This document shows positions 9,001 through 18,000 of a stretch of 64,000 nucleotides of DNA, one piece after another. Each line of letters begins with the position of its first letter. The stretch's first letter is position 1. The notes under the pieces are model-generated. The model saw only the letters and a program-made list of their open reading frames with translations. It did no database searches and was not told the DNA's origin. A program made the translations under genes and the position numbers. Source of the DNA: Camelus bactrianus (lineage: Eukaryota; Chordata; Mammalia; Artiodactyla; Camelidae); assembly GCF_048773025.1 (NCBI RefSeq), contig NC_133570.1:22542001-22606000 (forward strand). The letters run 5' to 3'.

Positions 9001-12000
9001 GGCAGAGTCCAGTTGCAGGGAAGGGCCTCCCTGTCGTGGAGTCGGCTGGTGGGAGCCGCACCGGCTCCCGGAGTTTCAGAACAGCCTGGAGACAAGCAGC
9101 TTGGTCCAGGTTCATGAGGGAGAAACCCGCTTGCACACCTGCTCTTCTGCCTCAGAGGCTGACATGTGGGTGGTGACAGGGGAGCTGTTCCCAAGTCGAG
9201 ACCCATCAGGCAGAGACTCAGGGACCCTGAGAGCTTGGGGAGTCGCCATGGAGGCCTGTGTCCTGCTGCCGGCCGGCAGCCAGAGGAGCCCAGGGGGAGC
9301 AAGCCTCACATAAGTCAGGGCCCTCGTCTCGCAGGCCTTTCTCACTTTCCTCATAGTCTGTTCCAACAGTATTTCACCCAAATGTCGGTTCGCATTGGAC
9401 CAGAACCACAGGGAGCGAGGTGTGGGCCTGGCCTGGAGCAGGGGCTCACCCCTCCCCATGCTGGAGAAGATACAGCAGGGCACTCAGGATACTGGGGGGT
9501 CCTGGTCAGGGATGGGGGTCCCGGAGACGAGGGAGCAGGGCTGGGAGGCAACGGAAGCCTCAGCAGATTTCCCTTCCTTTGCCATTTCCTATCCAGCTGT
9601 GTTACTTTGTTATTTTTTTTATTGACATAACTGATCTGTAACATTGTTTGACCCAAGCGTACAATGTGTCCGTTTGATCCCTTTTACATATGGTTACCCA
9701 GCACCTCCACCACCTCCCATGATTATTATCCATGTGGCCTTAGTGGCATTAGTGTCACATGGAGGGCAGAGGGAGGAAGTGGGGGGCACACGTGGCCTCC
9801 ACGGCTGGGGTAGGTGCCGGCCTTCCGCCCTCTTCCCTGGCTGCCGGCCCGCCTCCATCCCAGCACAGCCTCGCAGGCCTGCCCCGGTGTCCAGCCGCAG
9901 GGCAACAGACAGCCTTTGTCCTCTGCAAAGCCTGTCACAAAAGCCAGCCCCGCCCGGCCCCGCCTGCGTCTACCGGGAAGTAGCGCCACCTGCTGGCGGG
10001 AAGGAGCTGTGCGCTGCTGACACCCCAGAGTCGGTGCCCCACTCCGAGGGCCAGGGAAGGGGGGTGGATCTCAGCCACCACCCTCCAAGCAGGCCTGGGC
10101 TGGCCGCCCTCCTCAGCTCACCCTGTCATGGGAGTGGAATGCAGTCACCGCTGCCTTTCGAAGCCATTCTTGCAAACTGGCACCATGTGGGTGTTACAAG
10201 AATCCCAGCCCGAGGGCAGAGGTGTGACTGAGAGCTTTCTGGCCTGCCCCAGGGATTGGTTCCCAGGAAGACAGGCTCTCCCATGGGCAAGTGGTCCTCC
10301 GTGGTTCGTTGTCCTCATCCGTAACTGCCCTTTGCTGGAGCCCAGGGTCCAGTTTACACATGTTGACTGATGTGGTAGCAGGACCTGAGGCAGAGGGTGC
10401 ACGGTGCCTCTGCCTCCCTGGCTGTTTCATGCCTGACACAGGCATGGAGCCTGGGTCCAGGGGAGAAAAGAGGGGCAATGGCGTGCAGACCAGCTGGACA
10501 GGGCTGTCCGACTTGGTGGCTAGGGAGCCACTGGGCCAGGGTACATGGACCTGTCTTGGAGACTTGAGCCTTCGCTGTACCCACAGCCCCCAGGTCAACC
10601 CTGCAGGTCCCCTGTTCTCCCAGACACCTGAATGGCCCCCACGTCCTGGTTGTGGTGGCAGCGGCCAATTCGAGGCCCTCTGCCTTGCTGCATGGGCTCC
10701 CTCGGACGTGTCTCCCCACCTCTCAAGTGCACAGACCCCCCCGAGCCTCCTTAGCCTCTGCTTGCCCACTTCTGCAGCCGCCACCCCTGTTCCACTTCCC
10801 GCTGTCCTCTGAGTGCCCCTGCTTTCAGCTCCCCGCCCTGGAGCCCTTCCCCCTGACCACTCACACCTGGGCCAGCAGGGTCCCCGTGCCCGGCGTTTGA
10901 GGCTCTGAGGCATGGCCCCAGGGTCCCTTTGGACCTGTTACTTGTCAGTCTTTTGTTTTTAGAAGCCAGGTATGGGTAGGATTTGGGGTTTTCTTTTAAA
11001 ATTCATATTATGGGGGGTAAGCATTCCCTGTTGTTACATAACAGATTGTCCCCATATTGAGCCACTTGAAACAATAAACATTTGTTATCCCACAGCTTCT
11101 GTGGGCCTGGAATTTGGGAGCAGCTGAGCTGGTGGTTCTGGCCCTGGGTCTCTTGTGAGGTTGTGGTCAGACAAAGGCCAGGGAGTTGGGGATTGGGTCA
11201 CTAGGCCTCGGGGTCCCGCTCAGCAGATGGCCTCGCTGGTGCTTGGGTGTCCTCTAGCCATGGCTGCTGGCCTCCCTGAGGACCAGCAATTCAGGAGGGA
11301 GGGGCAGAGAGAGAGAAGCAGAGACAGATAGAGACACAGAGAGAGACAGACAGAGAGAGAAATGGAGACAGAAAATGAGAAACGGAGAGGGAGAGAGAAT
11401 CAGGGTGAGAGACAGAGGTGGGAAAGACAGGGAAATGACAAGAGAGACAAAGACAGACAGGGTGAGAGAGAGGGACAGAGAAATGGGAGAGACAGACAGG
11501 GGAGGAGAAAGAGGGAGGGGCAGAGCCCTCAGGGTGGAAGCCCCAGGGCCTCCTCAGACTGCTCAGGCCACTTCTGTTTTAGTCTTTTCAGGAAAAGCAA
11601 GTCACTGAGTCCCAGCCTTAAGGGGAGGGCTCCCACTTTGGAAGTGAGAAGTGTTAAAGCACGTATGGGTGTATTTTAACACCAGCATCTGGGGCCAGCA
11701 TGTGAGAGCACACCCGGCCCGGCCCTGCAGACGCCTCTGCTGACCGTGTGGGGTGGCCTTTCCTGCCTCTTCTCTGGGCCCTAGGGGTCAGGGCTTTTTC
11801 ACGTTCTCATGATGAAACCCTGTGTGGAATTTCCCCTACTCCTTTTTTTGAGTTTTTTCTTAATATCAACTTTTTTTACACCATGACATAAGCATTTCAT
11901 ATGCTTGCAAAGTATTTCTGCTTCACCCTTTGACTTTTTAAAATTAAACGTTATTCTCAGGTAATCGTAGCCTCATGTGCAGTTGTGAGAAGTGACAGTG

Positions 12001-15000
12001 AGGGACCCTCTGGTCTTTATCCAGTTCCTCCAGTGGTAACATCTCACAAAACTGGAGTAAAACATCAAAGACGACCAGGATCTTGATATGCTTTCATTCC
12101 ATAAGGATGGTCATGTTACTTTTACGGCCTCCCTAAGCCCCTTCCCTGCCCTGACTCCTGACAGCCGCGCATCTCTGCTTCTACAGTCTGGTCCTTTCAA
12201 AGGTGCACATAAATGGAATTATGGTGTGTGACTCTCGGGATTGGCTTTTTTCACTCGGCCTGGCTCCCTGGAGTTTCACCCAGGGTCTGTGTGTCAGTAG
12301 CTCCTTCCGGCCTTCCTTCCCCTGCACGCTGTTCAGGGAGTTTGTCGTTCGCCCCTTGAAGGACACCTGGGCCGGTTCCAGCTTTCAGCTGTTGTGGACA
12401 CCCTGCTGGGACCCCTGGGGCAGGTCTCTGCAGTCTTCCTTTCTCTGGGATGTGAGTCCCAGGGTGCAGTTGCTGGGCCGGAGGGCAGTCACAGGTTTAG
12501 ATGTGAAGTTCATTTGTAATAGCAGCTTAATTCTTTGTCAGGAAAGTAGACCATAATTTACTCTGTCATTGGATATATGTCATTTCTAATTGAGGCACAA
12601 TTATAAACGATTCTGTACTCATCCTTAGATTATTTTGCATTCCCAGCTCTTTGCTCTGGGGGGCTCCTGGCGCGTGTTGCCAAACCGGACACTTCTTGGG
12701 CCACTGACCCAGGCTGTGCACGCAGTGCCTTAGGCTGCTGTGCTCGCAGGGGCCAGCAGTGAGGGGCTGGTGGGGCCTGTGCCCGCGGGGCGGGATCTGG
12801 GAGCTGCCGGGAGATGCAGGGACCGCAGGAGGGGGACCAGCGGAACCAGCACTTCCCTGATGGTCCTGTCCCTCCCCGCAGTGCTGGACGCCGCTGGCCT
12901 GGCACGGAGCCTCTTCACCTGGCTCTGGGAGGCATGCAGCCGGTGGCAGAAGCAGGTGCCCATGGCGGCCCGGGCTCCACAGCGGCAGTGGCTGGTCTCC
13001 GTCCACGCCATCCGCAATGCCCGCCGCAGGATGGAGGACCGGCATGTGTGCCTGCCCGCCTTCAACCTGCTCTTCGGCCTGTCTGTGAGTGCCCACCACC
13101 CGGCCCAGGGTGGGGCCTTACACCCCAGTCGGGACAGCCTGGAGGCTTGCTCGGGGTGGGGATCCTGGTGCCCAGTGGGGTTGTTGGCCAGAGCCCAGGC
13201 GGGAGGGGTGTGCACAGCTGCTGTGGTGCTATTGGCTCTGGAACAGCCTCCCGGAGGTCTTGGAGGCCCAGTTCATCCTCCCAGCGCTTCTGGGCCTGGG
13301 CAGCCACCGGCCACCCAGCTCTCCCAGCTGAGGGGCTGAGGAACGTCTGTTGGGGGGACTCAGGCACCATGTTCACCCTGACTCTTGCTTCTGAGCCTGC
13401 TCTTCCCCGGCAATGGTGGCCACCTGGTCCCTCACCTCATCCCACACTCCCAGCAATGGGCCCATCGGAAATGGAGGCTCCCAAGGGGTGTTCCCCACTG
13501 AGCCTCCAGGGCGGCCTGTCTGAGGGTGGAGGCTGTGCTGTTAGGCCAGATCCTGCCCCAGTCAGCGCCTGGCTCCACCCCAGACAAGATCCTCTGGCCA
13601 GGTCACTGCCTCAGTCAGTCTTGAGGCTGGCAGGGCCATGACCCCCACCATGCTCCCCACAAGGACCCCGTGGACCGCGCCTACTTCGCCGTGTTTGACG
13701 GTCACGGAGGGGTGGACGCCGCAAGGTACGCATCTGTGCACGTGCAGGCCAACGCCGCCCGCCACCCGGAGCTGCCCAGCAACCCCGCAGGGGCCCTGCG
13801 GGCAGCCTTCGGTCGCACCGACGAGATGTTCCTCCGGAAAGCCAAGCGAGAGGTGAGACCAGCCGACGGGCCTCCCGCAGTTGGGGGGCCAGGGGGCCAG
13901 GCCGGGCAGAGGGAGAGAACCTGTAGTGGCCGGTGGTGGCGGAAGGCCTGCGCTAAACCCTGAGGGCGGGCACCTCCCTTCACTCCTGTTGTGCAGGGTG
14001 CTTGTTCTTTTTTTGAATAGAAGCAGCGCGAGGCTGCCCCTGCTCCAGCAGAAGGTGTGTGGGCCTCATGGGAAAGGGCTGCCTGTTTAAAATTGTCCTG
14101 ATCAGCCACGATGAGATGACAGATGCAGAGACATCTCCTTTGAAAGGTGTCATTATTTGTGGTTTCCAGTGGGAGACTCAGGACCACACAGGAAGCACTA
14201 GGGTCGGCAGGAGGCAGAGAGGAGAGCGTGGCCCAAGCCTTCATTGTGGCCTCCGCGAGGAGGCCTGGGCAGGGCAGGCGGGCTCCTCACAGCAAGCTTA
14301 GGGTCTGGTCGTGTGACTAGGCCTGGTGGGCTCTGGGCTACAGGGATGGTCCCCAGCCATCCAGGCCAGGGGAGATGCTGCCCAGGGGAGAGGAAGTGGC
14401 TGAGGACATGGGCTTTGACTGGCTGGCTCTTGCAAGAAAGGCACACCCCTCAGGGAGACACTTGCTGTCTAGGAATTGGCCGTGGGTGGGAAACTCTCTT
14501 CAGTATTCAAAAGGCCCCCAGCTTGTCTCAGCATCATAAAATACAGCAAACCCATCACAGGACCAGTGCAGGCAGACCTTGGCGATCTTGCGGGCTTGCT
14601 TGCAGACCACTGCAAGAAAGTGAATAGCGCCATAAAGCAACTCACATGAGTTTTTTCGTTTCCCGGTGCGTGTAAAAGCTGTTTAGTGTACGGTCATGCA
14701 TTAAACATGCAACAGTGTTACATCTAAAACGACACACGTACATTTAAAAATACCTTATTGCTAAAAAATGCTAGTGTCAGCCAAGCCTTCAGCGAATTGT
14801 GATTTTTTGCAGTGGTCACATCAAAGATCCCTGACCCCAGGTCACCATGACAGATAATGAGGAAGGGCAGGGCATACTGTCATCAGACGCCCTGAGCACA
14901 GACTCAGCAGAATCAACAAGGCTGAGCTTTGCATCTGAACAGAAAACCTTCCAGCATCTAGGACCGTGAGGCGGGAGCCCAGTCCTCCTGGCCACTGTCA

Positions 15001-18000
15001 CCCAGAAGCCCAGGGCTGCCTCTCAGAGTCGAGAAAGGACTCTCTAAAGCAGATGTTTGGAGCAGGTTACGATTACTTAAAGACACCTTTTCTGAGGTAT
15101 AATTGACACGTAACAAACAGACTGCGAATCTACAATGTACGGTCTAGGTGTTGGACAGGTTGTTACAGTGTACCCCTTAGTACAGTAACAGATGTATTCA
15201 TCACCCCGGAGCTTCCTTCTGTCCTCTGTCATCCTCCTCCCACCCCCCCACCCCCCAGACACCCACTTGTCTGCTTTCTGACACCGCGGACGGCAGGGTC
15301 TGCGTTTGCTGATTTGATGTAAAAGCCCTGCCTGGTCCCGGTGAGCATTGCTGAGGCCCTGCATGCATCAGTCCCTTCCTGTGCCCCGTGGATTGTCATC
15401 TGGCCAGCATGGGGCCTGGGCCTTTGGTGGGTACTGCCATCCTCACCTGTTTGCACCCTCTGCCTGCAGCAGCTGCAGAGCGGCACCACGGGAGTGTGCG
15501 CACTGATCACCGGGAAGACCCTGCATGTGGCCTGGCTTGGGGACTCCCAGGTGGTCCTGGTGCAGCAGGGGCAGGTGGTGAAACTGATGGAGCCGCACAG
15601 GCCAGAGCGGCAGGTAAGGCCCCCCACCCTGCCCCTCGACCCCATTGTGCTGGCAGAGAGCAGGCAGGTGCTCAGGGCTCAGGTGGACTAGGATACAGTG
15701 GATCCCTGGACCATCTTCCCAGGGAACTCCTGGCGCTCCTCCAGAGGGAGGGCTCCCCGCCTGATTCTAATGGCCAGGGTCCCCTAAAGGTGGGGGCACT
15801 AACAGCCAGGAGCCCCAAGTGAGCCCAGAGCTGTATGCAGGGGAGAGCAGGGCCCTCTGCCTGGCAGGGGGCCCAGTAAGTGGGGTTAACGTGCAAGGTC
15901 CTGTCCTGAGAGCTGCAGGACAGGGGCAGGGTGCGGGAGATGCAGCGACGGAAATGCATGGGAGGAGCCAGATCCCCGGGCAGATGTAAGCCCAGTGGGC
16001 AGGGCTAGAGTCCAGGAGAGGGCAGGCTAAGCCAGGACCGCCACCCAGAGACTCCTGTCCGCTGCTCTGCTGCTCTCGTGGCAGGAGGCACTTTGTCAGG
16101 AAGCCTGGGAGCTCCTGGAATGATCAGACCACCAGAGGGCGATCTGAGGCCTGGTTCACAAGAGACCTGGCCCTGGATTGCCGGCCAGCTGTGGGGAGGA
16201 CCTGCCCAGCTAGGCAGGAGGGATAGAAAGAGTCCAGGCTTTGGGGCCAGGGAGTCTGAGAGGCCTTGGACAACTAAGAGGCAGGCGATGCCTTTAATCT
16301 GGGGGCCAGGGAGCTTGAGGTGGGATGTTCCCGGTGAGTGCGAGGCCTGGAGGGGCTGGTGGGTCATGGGCCTTGGGGCCACTGCTCCCGAAGCTGCCGG
16401 GTGTGCAAGGGGAGGGTGTGGCAGGAGAGTGGGCGAGTCCCCTCGGAAGTGACGGGAAGCAGTGGAGCACAGCATGGCCAGGAGCCCTGGATGAACGGCC
16501 ACCTGCCTGGGCAGTGCACAGGTGAGCGAGGCCGCTCGGGCCCAGGCGGGCGGGAGGGAGGCTGGGGGCAGCGAGAGGAGACAGCCAGGCAGGGGCCTTG
16601 CTGCACAGAGCTGCACTCCAGGTCTGCCTGCTGCTGGGAACCCACCAGCCGCCAGCTCTGGGCTTGGCCTTGGAGAAACTGGTTCAGGCAGGTAGGAAGG
16701 ATAAGGTGGGAGGGTAGCTGCGTGAATGGGTGTCCAAGGAGACAGGAGGCAAAGGTGGGGGTGCCCTGAGCCCCAGGATGCCCCAGTCCCGGACCAGGCA
16801 GGTGCCAGGTGGGAGCCACAGCAGAGATGCTGTGTTATGACCCTTCAGACAAACTTCTCCAGGGGAATTTATAGGACCAAAGAGATCTTTAGGACTTGGG
16901 GCTGGGTGGGCCTCTGCCTTGTCCTCTTAGACCTGGCACCGTAGCCCTTTGTGGAGCCAGACAGCGCCCAGGTGGGGTTGAGGCGGACAAGGACCCAGGG
17001 GCAGGGGTTGGGGACAGGTTCCACCCAGCCAGCCCAGTGGCCGCACGCTTGGTGCCGTAATGGAGGGGCAGCATCCCCGCGTGAACAGTGAGGCAGCCAG
17101 GGACCCACGTCTGACCCCAAGGCTCTCTCTCCTGCTGCTGTGAGCATCTCCCCTCCCCACAAATACCGCTTAGGAAAGCCGTCCGTCTACGCTGGTACCA
17201 CCACCTATTCCTGCATCATGGGCTGTTGAGGTTATTCACAATTCCTCACTGTCTCACTAATGCCTCCCCTGAGCGTTGCCCAAAGCCGCACTGCCTCGGA
17301 CACCAGCCAGTCTCCCCTCAGGCGGCAGCGCACTCCCGGCCCACCCAGCCCGCCCTGGCTGTCTCTGCAGGACGAGAAGGACCGCATCGAGGCGCTGGGT
17401 GGCTTCGTGTCCCACATGGACTGCTGGAGGGTCAACGGGACCCTGGCCGTCTCCAGAGCCATCGGTGAGTCTGGAGAGTGCAGGTGCAGACACCGTGGGA
17501 GCTTTCATCCCGCAGGACACCTGGGGGATGAGGTGTACTCGTGGGAAGGGGTCCTCAGAAAGACCTAGTAGGGGACCCTTGGCTGGCTACTTTATGTGCT
17601 AAAGGTGATTTTTTTATAGCCCACAAATCAGGCTTATCCTCCCCTGCTTCTCTTTCATGCTGATGATTCTTTTTTTTTTTTTTTCTATCTTAATAAAAAA
17701 GGTAAGGAAAGCAGTGCCTGCTCCCCCATCCTGTCTTCTCAGCATCATGTCTGGACACCCGGCCGCAGCCGGGGACTCAGACCTCCTTCTAGGTGCTGAG
17801 AAATCATTCCCTTCCTGCCGCCCCTGCGGTGTGGCCCCAGCCCCTCCCAGCCTCCTGAAAAAGCAGTTTGCTGCTTCTTGATAAATGTGGTGCCTTCCTT
17901 AGAGATGGACACCAGGGTGGGGGAGGCAGAGAGGGGCCAGGCTCCTTCCCAGGAGAGGGGACCAGCAGGAAACTCTCAGGTGAGATGTGAAGAGGAGGCA

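Larger units (their letters stand above)
8851..12881 (+). other. PPM1F: PPM1F intron 3
   Basis: At about 4.0 kb this is the longest intron in the coding part of the gene. It contains an L1 3' fragment (9608-9735), a CTCF-like site (9982), an old repeat (11025-11290), a purine tract (11297-11525) and an old L1 fragment (11930-12640). The acceptor is cctccccgcag at 12881. Confidence 0.8.
13853..15469 (+). other. PPM1F: PPM1F intron 5
   Basis: The intron carries a Tigger-type DNA transposon piece (14569-14870) and an antisense L1 3' fragment (15080-15265). Sequence between 13970 and 14560 is unique to my eye. The acceptor ends in a tandem tgcagcag. Confidence 0.8.

Noticed and set aside
12814-13641. 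275-codon plus-strand frame overlapping PPM1F exon 4
   Set aside because: It is in a different frame from the conserved PP2C sequence and reads through the intron; a shadow of GC-rich coding DNA.
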